A stretch of 64,000 bases of DNA from Peptococcaceae bacterium BRH_c8a (lineage in GTDB: Bacteria; Bacillota; Desulfotomaculia; Desulfotomaculales; Desulfallaceae): assembly GCA_000961575.1 (NCBI GenBank), contig LADP01000019.1, positions 1-64,000 of the forward strand. Reading direction: 5' to 3'. Position 1 is the stretch's first letter. The number at the start of each line of letters is the position of its first letter. Made by a program: the position numbers and the translations under genes. A model generated the notes under the pieces. The model made no database searches. It saw only the letters and a list, made by a program, of their open reading frames with translations, and was not told the origin of the DNA. This document shows positions 34,534 to 43,787 of the stretch, in pieces.

Positions 34534-35213
34534 GGGCGAATCACCTCATCTTTGGCAATTCTCCCATCTTCAATCGCAATCACCCGGTCGGCTTGCAAGG
34601 CAATTCGTTCATCATGGGTAATAATGATTAGGGTTTGATGATAGGTTTTATTAAACATTTTTAATAAGTCGATGATTTCACTACTATTTTTACTATCCAA
34701 ATTTCCGGTTGGTTCGTCTGCCAGCATAATGGCCGGATGACTAATCAGTGCTCTACCGATGGAGACCCTTTGCTGCTGCCCGCCGGAAAGCTGATTGGGC
34801 AGATAGTTTAAGCGGTCTTGCAGATTTAAGATGTTGATGATCTCAGCAAACTGTTTCTTATTCACCTGATGTTGATCAAGCAACAAGGGCAGCGTAATAT
34901 TCTCTTCAACCGTTAGAACCGGAATAAGGTTGTAAAATTGATAAATTAGACCAATTTGTCTGCGTCTGAAGATGGCTAGTTGGGTTTCATCAAGTTTATA
35001 AATGTCTGTGTTATCGACCAATACTCGGCCAGCTGTCGGTAAGTCCACTCCGCCAAGCATGTGCAGAAGCGTCGATTTGCCTGATCCGGACGGGCCGATA
35101 ATAGCGATAAACTCACCTTTATTTACTGCCAAAGAGACATCATCAAGTGCCTTTACCGCGGTTTCGCCTTTGCCATACATTTTAGACAGATGTTCGGTGC
35201 GTAGAATTTCCAA
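34530..35213 (-). CDS. ABC transporter ATP-binding protein
   Basis: 227 residues from a TTG at 35213, preferred because GGAGG stands seven bases before it; the ATG at 35228 has none. Walker A IGPSGSGKSTLLHMLGG, signature LSGGQQQRVSIGRALI, Walker B IMLADEPTGNLDS, and the H-loop IITHDERIA are complete. It is the LolD/MacB-like partner of the adjacent permease. Confidence 0.95.
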   Translation of the reverse strand: MEILRTEHLSKMYGKGETAVKALDDVSLAVNKGEFIAIIGPSGSGKSTLLHMLGGVDLPTAGRVLVDNTDIYKLDETQLAIFRRRQIGLIYQFYNLIPVLTVEENITLPLLLDQHQVNKKQFAEIINILNLQDRLNYLPNQLSGGQQQRVSIGRALISHPAIMLADEPTGNLDSKNSSEIIDLLKMFNKTYHQTLIIITHDERIALQADRVIAIEDGRIAKDEVIRP

Positions 35214-35317
35214 TTGTAAAACCTCCATGATGTTGGTGATGGGTTTTAGTATAGCTGTCTAAAATGACTTTTAAGTGACTGTTAAGTGACAATCTAGTCA
35301 CTTTGTGTACGATTTAA

Positions 35318-36319
35318 TCAAATGATCTGTTTGTAAAACTTAATCCGAAACTGGGTGCCTTTTGCTTGCTCACTTTGCACATCGATGTCGCCATTTTGGC
35401 TGGTTATAATGCTGTGCGCCATAGCCAGGCCAATACCAATGCTATCTTCGTTGGCATTCTTGCCTTTATAAAAACGTTTAAAAATGTAGGGCCTATCTTC
35501 CTTGGCGATGCCCTGCCCGTTATCAGCTATCATAATTTCTGTAAACAGCGCGTTTTCGGCAAAGGAAATAGCAATTTCGCCACCTGCAGCAGTGTGTTCC
35601 ACACAGTTTTTTAAAATATTGATTAAGGCTTCGGCGGTCCAATTAAAATCACCAATCAAAGAGACGGTATCTGCACCTTTTATCGACACGGTTTGGGATT
35701 TAATGTCCATCGGAATCAAAACCGGCTCGAGCGCTTTTTGCAGCAGCTTATCCACTGCTACTTGATCTTTTTTGAATTGGATAGCGCCGGCATCAATTTT
35801 CGCGAGCTTTAATAATGAAGCAACAAGCCATTCAATCCGTTCCAGCTGAATACGAATATTGCGTGTGAATTCCGTTCTTTTTGTTACCGTCAATTTAGCA
35901 TCACTTAACAAATCCGCCATTACCATCATAGAGGTCAGCGGGGTTTTAAGCTGATGCGAAATATCAGAAATAGCATCGGTGAGCCGGATTTTATCTTGCT
36001 GCAATTGTGAGCTCTGCTCCGACAGCATTAGCGTTACTTTATAAATATCGTTCTTTAGAATACTGAGCTCACCTTCACGATTATCACGCACATCAAGCGC
36101 ATAATCACCACCACTAATTTGACGCAAATAGCCGGAAAGTTTGGCTAGTTCGCGATATCTCCAGCTCGTCAATAACAAGCTGCAGCCAATTAACAAAACA
36201 GAAGTAATGCCAATGAGCACCGCGGCCGCGAGCGAAAAAAAAGCCGCTATAGCTATAGCCACTAAACTAATCGCGCACATCGTTAGTAATAGCATTTGGA
36301 TCTCTCTATTACGCAGCAT
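35318..36319 (-). CDS. Sensor histidine kinase
   Basis: About 333 residues from the ATG at 36319; a TTG/GTG four codons earlier overlaps the regulator gene. Two N-terminal membrane helices (residues 8-50), a HAMP-like linker, HisKA with AISDISHQLKTPLTSMMVMADLL (phospho-accepting His), then NILKNCVEHTA (N box), IADNGQGIAKED (G1) and KGKNANEDSIGIGLAMAHSII (G2). It should sense membrane or antimicrobial stress and control the ABC transporter next door. Confidence 0.92.
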   Translation of the reverse strand: MLRNREIQMLLLTMCAISLVAIAIAAFFSLAAAVLIGITSVLLIGCSLLLTSWRYRELAKLSGYLRQISGGDYALDVRDNREGELSILKNDIYKVTLMLSEQSSQLQQDKIRLTDAISDISHQLKTPLTSMMVMADLLSDAKLTVTKRTEFTRNIRIQLERIEWLVASLLKLAKIDAGAIQFKKDQVAVDKLLQKALEPVLIPMDIKSQTVSIKGADTVSLIGDFNWTAEALINILKNCVEHTAAGGEIAISFAENALFTEIMIADNGQGIAKEDRPYIFKRFYKGKNANEDSIGIGLAMAHSIITSQNGDIDVQSEQAKGTQFRIKFYKQII

Positions 36320-36320
36320 G

Positions 36321-37004
36321 CTAATCACCAACCTTATAGCCTAAACCGCGCACCGTTTTGATAAGCGTCGGATTTTGCGGCTGGTCCTCTAACTTTTCGC
36401 GTAATCTTTTTATGTAAACAGTTAATGTATTATCATTAACAAAGTCCCCGGCCACATCCCATATCCGCTCTAAAAGCTGATTGCGGGAGAGAACTTGTCC
36501 GATATGGTTGGCGAAAATAAGTAATAAGCGGTACTCTAAAGCAGTCAGGATAATTTCAACCCCATTTTTATAAACCTTTCCCTCCAGCGTATTAATCCGG
36601 ACATTTTCTATTTCAAGTATCTCCTTTGGCTGAGTGTGCTTATGGTATCTCCGTAAAACCGATTTGATCCGCGAAAGAAGCTCACGAATGCGAAAGGGTT
36701 TGGTAATATAATCATCTGCTCCCATGTCAAGACCCATCACGACATTAACCTCATCATCAATGGCCGTTAAAAAAATGACGGGCATATCGCTTCGCTCTTT
36801 CACTATCCGACACAATTCATAGCCGCTGCCATCGGGCAGTGATAAATCGAACAAGCATAAAGCGAATTGATTTAATTCTTCTGCCAACACCTTTTTAGCA
36901 GATTCAACATCAAGGCAGTGAACCGTGGCAAAGTGATCTTGCTGCAGCGAATATTCAAGTCCGGAGGCGATTGTTTTATCATCTTCCACCAGTAAAATTT
37001 TCAT
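36321..37004 (-). CDS. OmpR/PhoB-type response regulator
   Basis: 227 residues. Receiver domain with KILLVEDDKTI (acidic pocket), phosphorylation Asp in CLFDLSLPDGSGYEL and the lysine strand DYITKPFRIRELLSRI. The winged-helix domain follows from about 130: ILTALEYRLLLIFANHIGQVLSRNQLLERIWD and VYIKRLREKLED...IKTVRGLGYKV. Start has AGGATG upstream. The stop overlaps the kinase region, one operon. Confidence 0.95.
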   Translation of the reverse strand: MKILLVEDDKTIASGLEYSLQQDHFATVHCLDVESAKKVLAEELNQFALCLFDLSLPDGSGYELCRIVKERSDMPVIFLTAIDDEVNVVMGLDMGADDYITKPFRIRELLSRIKSVLRRYHKHTQPKEILEIENVRINTLEGKVYKNGVEIILTALEYRLLLIFANHIGQVLSRNQLLERIWDVAGDFVNDNTLTVYIKRLREKLEDQPQNPTLIKTVRGLGYKVGD

Positions 37005-37158
37005 TTTAATGAGTCATCCTAACTTTATTTTACTTTAGAAAACTAATCAGACAGATTACCGGTTATGCGATTATATTACCATACCTCAACTATAATTTAA
37101 GCATGTGAGTTCACACCAGTAATATTACCACGTGTCCAGGCTGATTTATGCCGGGGTT

Positions 37159-37214
37159 GCTAATTAATTAGTAAATAATACCTGTAAAACAGGACAGGAG
37201 TGTGTCCCCTGTCC
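37159..37214. repeat. Dispersed repeat, copy 2, with GGACAGG palindrome
   Basis: Matches 17026-17070 in its first 45 bases, then GGACAGG (37192-...) and CCTGTCC form a palindrome around AGTGTGTCC. The core recalls the AGACAAG repeat family (GGACAGGGA). Confidence 0.5.
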
Positions 37215-37224
37215 ACTTGTCGAA

Positions 37225-37262
37225 GGTAATAAAATACACCGGAATTTATCCGGTGTATTAAA
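37225..37262 (-). terminator. Terminator after the sigma-factor remnant
   Basis: AATACACCGGA (37233-37243) and TCCGGTGTATT (37249-37259) form a perfect 11-bp stem; on the minus strand TTTTATTACC follows. Confidence 0.7.
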
Positions 37263-37295
37263 CCTGAAAAAATAACACTGTTTCCGAGTCAATAG

Positions 37296-37650
37296 TCAGG
37301 ATGGTTTTAATAAATCCAAAGCTTTGTAGATTTCATTAATGCGTTCTTTGCTTACCATTTGATCTTCTAAACTTTCAGCAGCAAAAAGCTTCATATTTGG
37401 TAAGGCATCAATATACTCACTACTTCGTTTCTTTTTGCTATATAGATTATAATAACTATTAATCGCAACCTTAAAAAGCCATGCTTGAATTTTATCTTGA
37501 TGGTATGGAATCAATATTATTTACCGCTTTATATAAGGTTTCTTGGACTATATCTTCAGCATCTTCTTTTGATGCACCCATTTTAAATAGGTATTTAAAA
37601 ACTACCTTGACTTCATCTAGAAGGAGTTGCTCTAAGGTTTCATCCTCCAT
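37296..37650 (-). pseudogene. Broken ECF-type sigma factor
   Basis: The first frame (ATG 37650) reads through a sigma region 2 start (FKYLFKMGASKEDAEDIVQETLYKAVNNID) and stops at 37506. The continuation is in another frame: YHQDKIQAWLFKVAINSYYNLYSKKKR, the classic end of region 2. That frame ends at 37296 before region 4, the part needed for -35 recognition. So the gene has one frameshift and a truncated 3' end. Spacing of both parts is as in ECF factors. Confidence 0.75.
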
Positions 37651-37872
37651 AGTTTACCGCCTTTACGCAGCATTCTAAACCGGCCAGTTGCCACAAGTTT
37701 TAGCAGCATACATTTATATAACAACTAAACTTTAAAAAAGTATACACCGTGTAGTTAAAAATTTTTAGCGCAGTCACCAGTTGGTGCTGTGCTACATTTT
37801 GTTTGATGGCATTAGATGTGCTTCCCATTCACTCTATGGTAAAACGATAAAATCACCGGATTACTTTCTTAA

Positions 37873-38055
37873 GACAATAGTCAGAGTTTTAAAACAAGTT
37901 ATCCCGGTGAAGTTGTCAAAGGTGAGTTTTATTACAACGGAGTAATCTACCGGTGTGCCCCGGACGGTTCAGGGTTGGCGCCTTTTGCAGATGGATTCAG
38001 AAACCCCTTCGGGCTGGGTTTTTCACCCGCCGGGAATTCTTGTTCTCTTGTATAG
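37873..38055 (+). pseudogene. Remnant of a sorbosone/glucose dehydrogenase-like beta-propeller protein
   Basis: A 60-codon plus-strand reading frame contains SYPGEVVKGEFYYNGVIYRC, APDGSGLAPFADGFRNPFGL and GFSPAGN. The DGSGL...GFRNPFGLGFSP pattern is typical of the PQQ-dependent sorbosone dehydrogenase-like repeats. There is no start and the frame is short, so it is a fragment. It is antisense to the last 36 codons of the DUF2935 gene. Confidence 0.55.
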
Positions 38056-39131
38056 CACGGGTCACCGTGTAATTTTTTTTGGTCGTCGGGTTTAAACTCG
38101 CAAGGGGGAGGAAGTAGTCTCTCGAGCATTGTCAGGTCCTCAACTGCACGTACGGCCTCTCTGAACACGTGATCGGCTAAAAGTGGTGATATAATGCTTA
38201 ATACTCTGCATCTTTCAATTAATTCACGTGCTGTTTGCTTAAAATCACGCAACTCCGCAGTAGCTGCAATGGCCTCTTCAGTAAACCGATCAAGAGAGCC
38301 TATGGAAAAGGGTTCAGGTAAACCTTCACCAAATACCCCGGGACGTAAAACAACAGGGTCTGTATCATCAAGAAGTGAATTTTCAAACGTTTGGGGTACA
38401 AGCATAGACTCAAAATCCCTGGCGTGCAGACGCAGTTGGTCAAACAAGTCGCTAAATTCCCTTGCGATGCCTATAAAACGTCGTTCAGAAGGGTCAAGTA
38501 AGTGCAGGATGAACTTACTGTGATCCGCCATGATACGCAACCAGAAAAGTTGGGACTGGATTAGCTCTTCCACTGACCCGACTGTAAGGCCTTCCTGAAG
38601 TCTGACCAGCGATGCACGGAAGAAAATAGCCTCGCGACGGATATGATCTATCAAGAGCGGCAGGTTGAATCCGGTAACGATATCACAGCAGATAATTAGT
38701 TGCAAAACACGGCTTTTAAAGTCAATAATAGCCGTTGTCAGGTTAATGGCCTCTCGGTTTAGCCTAAACACTTCATTTTTTGTCGGGTTTTCAGCTATCT
38801 GCTGGGCTTCATCAAGTAAGCGGGCAAATTCTTTCTGCAATTGCTCGGCTTCTAAACGTAAAGCCACTTCTTCACAGGGCAAGCCCAGCCGTATAAATAA
38901 AGCATGCTCACTCATTATCCGCAACCAGAAAAGGTTTAACCGTAAAGATTCTTCTATAAAACCCGGAGTGGATGGTTTTTTCCCATGATGAAAACGATCG
39001 ACCACGGCGTTTTCTGTTGAACTGCTCGGTGGGTAATCTTTACCCGCCCCCGTTTTTTCATAGTGCTGCTTTATATGTTTATGAGAATCATCCGCAGTTT
39101 TAAATGACTTATTCTTGCCATCGTTAACCAT
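37947..39131 (-). CDS. DUF2935 protein, two ferritin-like domains
   Basis: 394 residues. Two repeats of a helical bundle, each beginning NLFWLRIMSEHALFIRLGL or QLFWLRIMADHSKFILHLL and containing HIRREAIFFRASL / HVFREAVRAVEDL. DUF2935 is linked to spore coat and Firmicute stress proteins. Ferritin-like His/Glu pairs may bind metal. The last 35 residues (from about GDPCYTREQE) are unlike the family and are encoded by antisense of the sorbosone-type fragment, so the natural C-terminus may have been replaced. Confidence 0.85.
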   Translation of the reverse strand: MVNDGKNKSFKTADDSHKHIKQHYEKTGAGKDYPPSSSTENAVVDRFHHGKKPSTPGFIEESLRLNLFWLRIMSEHALFIRLGLPCEEVALRLEAEQLQKEFARLLDEAQQIAENPTKNEVFRLNREAINLTTAIIDFKSRVLQLIICCDIVTGFNLPLLIDHIRREAIFFRASLVRLQEGLTVGSVEELIQSQLFWLRIMADHSKFILHLLDPSERRFIGIAREFSDLFDQLRLHARDFESMLVPQTFENSLLDDTDPVVLRPGVFGEGLPEPFSIGSLDRFTEEAIAATAELRDFKQTARELIERCRVLSIISPLLADHVFREAVRAVEDLTMLERLLPPPCEFKPDDQKKLHGDPCYTREQEFPAGEKPSPKGFLNPSAKGANPEPSGAHR

Positions 39132-39260
39132 TTTATACTTAATTTCTCCTTTTTGTTTATTAATATGTAATTATTATCCATTTGGTGATTTAGCAAGTGT
39201 AAACATCTATATTGAATTGATGTCTCCATTTTACGCCAGGGAAAATGTATAAAGTACCTA

Positions 39261-39304
39261 CTGAAAAACGCGCTCAGAAGGAACTAAATGAGAGCGCTTT
39301 TCAG
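39261..39304. terminator. Hairpin between divergent DUF2935 and TerD genes
   Basis: CTGAAAAACGCGCTC (39261-39275) pairs with GAGAGCGCTTTTCAG (39290-39304). It sits between two genes that both start facing away from it, so ordinary termination is unlikely. A leader function is possible. No other feature is visible in the 306-base gap. Confidence 0.5.
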
Positions 39305-39437
39305 CCGGATGTTAATTTAAAGCGTATATTGGAATGGATAATTTGTAATTTAATAAAGGATTAACCGTTTTTGTGTTGTATTTAATCAGATATTTAACTA
39401 AGATTTTTAGTTCGTATCTGGAAGGTAGGTAATAAAG

Positions 39438-40832
39438 TTGGCAATCAATCTTAGCAAGGGACAAAAAATAGATTTAACCAAAACAAACCCGGGTTTAAGG
39501 AAAATTATTGTGGGGCTGGGCTGGAGCATCGGCCAATCTACCGGCGGGCAGAGTTTAGACCTGGATGCCTCGGTTTTTTTACTGGGCGCTTCCGGTAAGG
39601 TTGAAAGTGAAAATGATTTTGTTTTTTATAATAATCCCAACGGTGGTGCCAACTCCGTAGTGTATAGCGGAGATAACCGCAGGGGCGGACTTGACGGTGA
39701 TGCCGAGAAAATAAGTATTGATTTAAATAATGTGCCTGCCCATATAGCCAGAATAGATTTTGCAATTACCATCTTTGACGCCGAGGCCCGCCGACAAAAC
39801 TTTGGTCAGGTATCCAGCGCTTATGTACGCATTCTTAACGGAGATACCGGGGATGTACTGCTGCAATACAATTTAGGTGAACATTTCTCTGTTGAGACAG
39901 CCATTGTTGTGGCTGAACTATACCGCCATCAAACAGAATGGAAATTTAGCGCCATCGGCAGCGGATTTAAGGGGGGACTGGGCGCTTTATGCCACAACTT
40001 TGGACTTAATGTGGAAGGCGAGAATTCGGCGACACCACCGCCTAGCCCATTGCCTGGCCCATCGCCATCATACGGCTCTCAGGGAACTTCGCCCAGTAGC
40101 GCACCCCCGTCCTATGGCTCACCGGGGGCTCCGTATGGCAACGCGCAGCCTGGCAACGCTCAGCCGCCGTACTCACCGGGGAACAATGGCGCACAGCAAT
40201 CGGGACTGCGCTGCCCACACTGTCAATCCGACCGGATCACCGCCGGGAAAAAAGGTTTTGGCTTCGGCAAAGCTATTGTTGGGGGTATATTACTTGGCCC
40301 GGTGGGTTTACTGGGTGGTTTTATTGGCAGTAAAAAGATGGAATTTGCCTGCATCAGCTGCGGCCGACGCTGGTCGCCGGATAGTAACCAAAACTATGCC
40401 CGCTGGTTTGAAGAGCAGCGGCGTAAAACCAAGGACGTAATAAGCAAGTATATGGGGCAGGATTTACTTGAAGCTGTTGTAGCCGGCTGCGCATTGGTAG
40501 CAATGGCTGACGGTCATGTGGATAATGCGGAGCGGGAAAAGGTTATAAGCTACTTTAGCAGCAGCGAAGAGTTACGGGCATTTGATATAAGTCAGGTGAA
40601 TTCCCGTTTTAGCCACCATGTTCAACAGCTAGAGCGTGACCATATGATTGGCCGCGCCGAGGCGCTAAGGGCTGTGGGCAAGCTGGGTCAGAAGCCGGAA
40701 GCGGCCCGGTTGCTGGTACGCATCTGTTGTGCCATAGGCTATGCCGATGGTGAATTCAGTGCTGTTGAAAAGCGTGTGGTTGCTGATATATGCCAGGAAC
40801 TTCATTTAAACTCATCAGAATTTATAGCCTAG
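39438..40832 (+). CDS. TerD-domain protein with zinc-ribbon and TerB-like C-terminus
   Basis: 464 residues from a TTG start (GGAAGGTAGG upstream). Residues 1-190 are a TerD domain with calcium-binding acids: GLGWSIGQSTGGQSLDLDASVFLL, NPNGGANSVVYSGDNRRGG, DGDAEKISIDL. A Pro/Gly/Ser linker follows (195-250), then a zinc ribbon with CPHC (255-) and CISC spacers, around a glycine-rich hydrophobic hairpin (FGFGKAIVGGILLGPVGLLGGFIG). The end (about 335-464) is a TerB-like helical domain (GCALVAMADGHVDNAEREKV, CAIGYADGEFSAVEKRVV). Fusing TerD and TerB in one chain is unusual; role in stress or phage response is inferred. Confidence 0.85.
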   Translation: MAINLSKGQKIDLTKTNPGLRKIIVGLGWSIGQSTGGQSLDLDASVFLLGASGKVESENDFVFYNNPNGGANSVVYSGDNRRGGLDGDAEKISIDLNNVPAHIARIDFAITIFDAEARRQNFGQVSSAYVRILNGDTGDVLLQYNLGEHFSVETAIVVAELYRHQTEWKFSAIGSGFKGGLGALCHNFGLNVEGENSATPPPSPLPGPSPSYGSQGTSPSSAPPSYGSPGAPYGNAQPGNAQPPYSPGNNGAQQSGLRCPHCQSDRITAGKKGFGFGKAIVGGILLGPVGLLGGFIGSKKMEFACISCGRRWSPDSNQNYARWFEEQRRKTKDVISKYMGQDLLEAVVAGCALVAMADGHVDNAEREKVISYFSSSEELRAFDISQVNSRFSHHVQQLERDHMIGRAEALRAVGKLGQKPEAARLLVRICCAIGYADGEFSAVEKRVVADICQELHLNSSEFIA

Positions 40833-40861
40833 CTACAGTCCTAATTTTTTTATTGTGCTCG

Positions 40862-40913
40862 TCGAAGGGAGTCCCTCCGGACCCTGTCCGGGGGACGTAC
40901 CCTCTCCCTTCGA
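40862..40913. terminator. Hairpin after the TerD gene
   Basis: TCGAAGGGAG (40862-40871) pairs with CTCCCTTCGA (40904-40913), with an inner TCCGGAC/GTCCGGGGGA stem. It lies between the convergent TerD and thiD genes and may terminate both; no clear T-run. The sequence is palindrome-rich as in the other repeats. Confidence 0.55.
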
Positions 40914-40987
40914 GCTCTAAGACCCCACCTTCCTCCATTATGCCTCCCGTCCAAAGGGTGCCGATGTGAGAAAATAGTAATTCTATA

Positions 40988-41791
40988 TTAATTGCTTATG
41001 TCAAACCAGTGATTAACTGGTCCATGTCCAATGCCGATGGGCACGGCAGTTCTAATCGCGCCATTAAGAAATGCTTCTGCCCGGTGAACTGCCCCGGGCA
41101 CATCCATTCCTAACGCCAGGCAGGCGGCAATAGCTGCGGAAAGGGTGCAGCCGGTACCATGCGTACAAGTGGTAGCAATTCTAGGGTTTCGTAATTCCTG
41201 ATAATAATCACCGTTCGTCAGCAGGTCTACTGCAAACTTATCCTCTCCGGCAAACTGCCTGTGCCCCCCCTTTAACAGCACCCATCTGGCCCCCATGTCC
41301 AACATACGCAGAGCCGTGTCTTTTAAACTTTCCACAGTATCAATTTTATATCCGGTGATTATTTCAGCTTCGTAAAGGTTCGGAGTAACCACCAGGCTTA
41401 AAGGAAATAGCTCTTTAATATAAGCATGAATAGCGTCTTCCTGCAGCAGCCTGTGGCCGCTTGTTGACACCATTACCGGGTCTACCACCAGATTTATAAT
41501 CCTATGCGCAGTAACCCTGTCTGCCACTGTTTGCACAACTTCCCGGCTGCCGAGCATGCCTGTTTTGACAGCATCAGTGCCGATGTCTTCGATCACCGCG
41601 TCAATCTGGGCGGCCACCAAATCGGGGGAAAGGGTTTGTACGTTGTTTACCCCCAGGGTGTTCTGGGCAGTAATGGCGGTAATAGACGAGGTTCCATAGA
41701 CCTTAAAATTCATAAAGGTTTTTAAATCTGCCTGTATTCCTGCTCCGCCTCCTGAATCGGATCCGGCTATGGTCATGGCGCTATATAACAT
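40988..41791 (-). CDS. thiD: Hydroxymethylpyrimidine/phosphomethylpyrimidine kinase ThiD
   Basis: 267 residues of the ribokinase fold: [72 protein letters not shown] and the active-site [16 protein letters not shown]. Phosphorylates HMP to HMP-PP for thiamine. Start ATG lies inside the end of thiC (11-base overlap) and the ribosome binding site is weak, consistent with coupling. Confidence 0.95.
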   Translation of the reverse strand: MLYSAMTIAGSDSGGGAGIQADLKTFMNFKVYGTSSITAITAQNTLGVNNVQTLSPDLVAAQIDAVIEDIGTDAVKTGMLGSREVVQTVADRVTAHRIINLVVDPVMVSTSGHRLLQEDAIHAYIKELFPLSLVVTPNLYEAEIITGYKIDTVESLKDTALRMLDMGARWVLLKGGHRQFAGEDKFAVDLLTNGDYYQELRNPRIATTCTHGTGCTLSAAIAACLALGMDVPGAVHRAEAFLNGAIRTAVPIGIGHGPVNHWFDISN

Positions 41792-43076
41792 TGTATTTGC
41801 CTAAAGCTTTGTTCATATTGCGCATAGCACACATCTTACCGCACATGGTACAGGAATCTTCAGCTTCAGGCTGGGACTCGGCCCTGTAGCGGCGGGCCTT
41901 TTCAGGGTCAATAGCTAGTTCAAACATTTTAGCCCAATCAAGATTGCGCCTGGCTTCACTCATTTGGTCATCCCACTGCCGCGCCCCCGGTATGCCCTTG
42001 GCCAGGTCGGCCGCATGGGCGGCAATGCGCGAAGCAATAATGCCTTCCTTCATATCCTCCAGGGTAGGCAGCCGCAGGTGCTCAGCAGGAGTGACATAAC
42101 AAAGAAAATCAGCACCGTTGGCAGCGGCAATGGCGCCTCCGATAGCGCTGGTGATATGATCATAACCTGGCGCAATATCGGTAACCAGTGGTCCCAGAAC
42201 ATAAAACGGCGCGCCGTGGCAGAGTCTTTTTTCCAGCAGCATATTGGCGGCTATCTCATTGAGGGCCATATGCCCCGGGCCTTCAATCATTACCTGGATA
42301 TTCTTTTCCCAGGCCCTTTGGGTCAACTCGCCCAGCACGATCAATTCCTGCACCTGCGAAGCGTCAGTGGCGTCTTTAATACAGCCCGGACGGCAGGCGT
42401 CTCCCAGGCTGATGGTTACATCATAGCGGCTGCAGATCTCCAGCAGATCGTCAAAGTATTCATAAAAGGGATTTTCCCTGTTGTTTATCTCCATCCAGGC
42501 AAAGAGCAGCGCGCCACCCCTGGAAACGATGTTGGTCAGACGGGGATTATTTTTAAGCCTTTGCGCTGTTTCCCGGTTAATACCGGCATGGATCGTCATA
42601 AAGTCCACACCATCACGGGCATGTTTTTCTGCTACTCCAAGGAACTCTTCCGCGCTAATGTCTTCAAGTTCTTTGTCATAAAACCCTACCGCGTCATATA
42701 CCGGAACCGTGCCGACAGCAGCAGGGGAGAACTGAATCAGCTGCTGCCGGAAATTTTCTGTCTTGCCGAAACAACTTAAGTCCATTATGGCGTCAGCCTT
42801 CATTTCCACTGCCAGGCGAACTTTTTCCATCTCGGCGACCAAATCACAGCAGTCTTTGGAAACCCCCAGATTAACATTTACTTTAGTTTTAAGTCCCTGG
42901 CCAATGCCGCAAGGCTCCAGGGAGGTATGCTTAATGTTGGCTGGAATAACAACCTTACCCCGGGCCACCAGATCACGGAGCTTTTCAACAGCAACGCCTT
43001 CCTTACCGGCGACAGCTTCCATTTCTTTGGTCACTACACCCTGCCGGGCCGCCCCCATCTGGGTATTGTAAGACAT
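41781..43076 (-). CDS. thiC: Phosphomethylpyrimidine synthase ThiC
   Basis: 431 residues, the short anaerobe-type ThiC. Radical SAM enzyme that rearranges AIR to HMP-P. C-terminal cluster CTMCGKMC is CxxCxxxC. Other motifs: [75 protein letters not shown]. Strong GGAGG site. Second-to-last gene of the thi operon. Confidence 0.96.
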   Translation of the reverse strand: MSYNTQMGAARQGVVTKEMEAVAGKEGVAVEKLRDLVARGKVVIPANIKHTSLEPCGIGQGLKTKVNVNLGVSKDCCDLVAEMEKVRLAVEMKADAIMDLSCFGKTENFRQQLIQFSPAAVGTVPVYDAVGFYDKELEDISAEEFLGVAEKHARDGVDFMTIHAGINRETAQRLKNNPRLTNIVSRGGALLFAWMEINNRENPFYEYFDDLLEICSRYDVTISLGDACRPGCIKDATDASQVQELIVLGELTQRAWEKNIQVMIEGPGHMALNEIAANMLLEKRLCHGAPFYVLGPLVTDIAPGYDHITSAIGGAIAAANGADFLCYVTPAEHLRLPTLEDMKEGIIASRIAAHAADLAKGIPGARQWDDQMSEARRNLDWAKMFELAIDPEKARRYRAESQPEAEDSCTMCGKMCAMRNMNKALGKYNVI

Positions 43077-43121
43077 ATAATTCTCCTCCTTTTAAACTGC
43101 AGATACTATTTTACTAAGTAG

Positions 43122-43784
43122 TTAGAGTTTAAGGCCAGCTGGTCTTTCCTTTACAATGGCGAGCAGTTCTGCTGCGGCTAATGCCACATCCGGGGCCGAG
43201 ATCACGGCTGAAACCACGGCTACGCCGGCTGCTCCGGCTGCTATTATCTGCATGGCATTAGACTTGTTGATCCCGCCTATGCCCACCACAGGTATACTAA
43301 CGGCGCGGCAAATAGATTCCAGGCCATTAAGGCCAATAGCCCCGGCATCAGTTTTGGTGGGCGTGGCAAAAACCGCGCTGGCTCCCAGGTAATCAGCGCC
43401 GTCAGCCTCCGCCCGTAAGGCCTCTTCAACATTTCCTACCGATACACCGATTATTTTTTCGGTGCCCAAAATGCGCCTGGCCACAACTGCAGGCAGATCG
43501 TCCTGCCCCAGGTGCACACCGTCCGCTCCTACTGCCAGGGCCACGTCCAGCCTGTCGTTGACAATAAAGAGGGCTTTTTCTGCAAGTTCTTTTTTAATGG
43601 CCAGGGCTTTTTCATACAAGATGTGGGTAGATGCCTGCTTTGCCCTGAGCTGTATCACTCCGGCACCCCCGGCAGCCGCTAGGCCTGCTAACACCTGGTC
43701 CGGCCTGCCCAGGGAAAGCTTTTCATCGGTAACCACGTATAAGGACAAAAGTTCTTTAAGTTTATCTTTGCTGATTTCTTTCAT
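43122..43784 (-). CDS. thiE: Thiamine-phosphate synthase ThiE
   Basis: 220 residues, TIM barrel: VTDEKLSLGRPDQVLAGLAAAGGAGVIQLRAKQ, FIVNDRLDVALAVGADGVHLGQDDLPA, GVSVGNVEEALRAEADGADYLGASAVFATPTKTDAG, IPVVGIGGI, GAAGVAVVSAV. Joins HMP-PP and thiazole phosphate. GAGGG upstream of ATG. Follows thiM by 3 bases. Confidence 0.96.
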   Translation of the reverse strand: MKEISKDKLKELLSLYVVTDEKLSLGRPDQVLAGLAAAGGAGVIQLRAKQASTHILYEKALAIKKELAEKALFIVNDRLDVALAVGADGVHLGQDDLPAVVARRILGTEKIIGVSVGNVEEALRAEADGADYLGASAVFATPTKTDAGAIGLNGLESICRAVSIPVVGIGGINKSNAMQIIAAGAAGVAVVSAVISAPDVALAAAELLAIVKERPAGLKL

Positions 43785-43787
43785 CAG

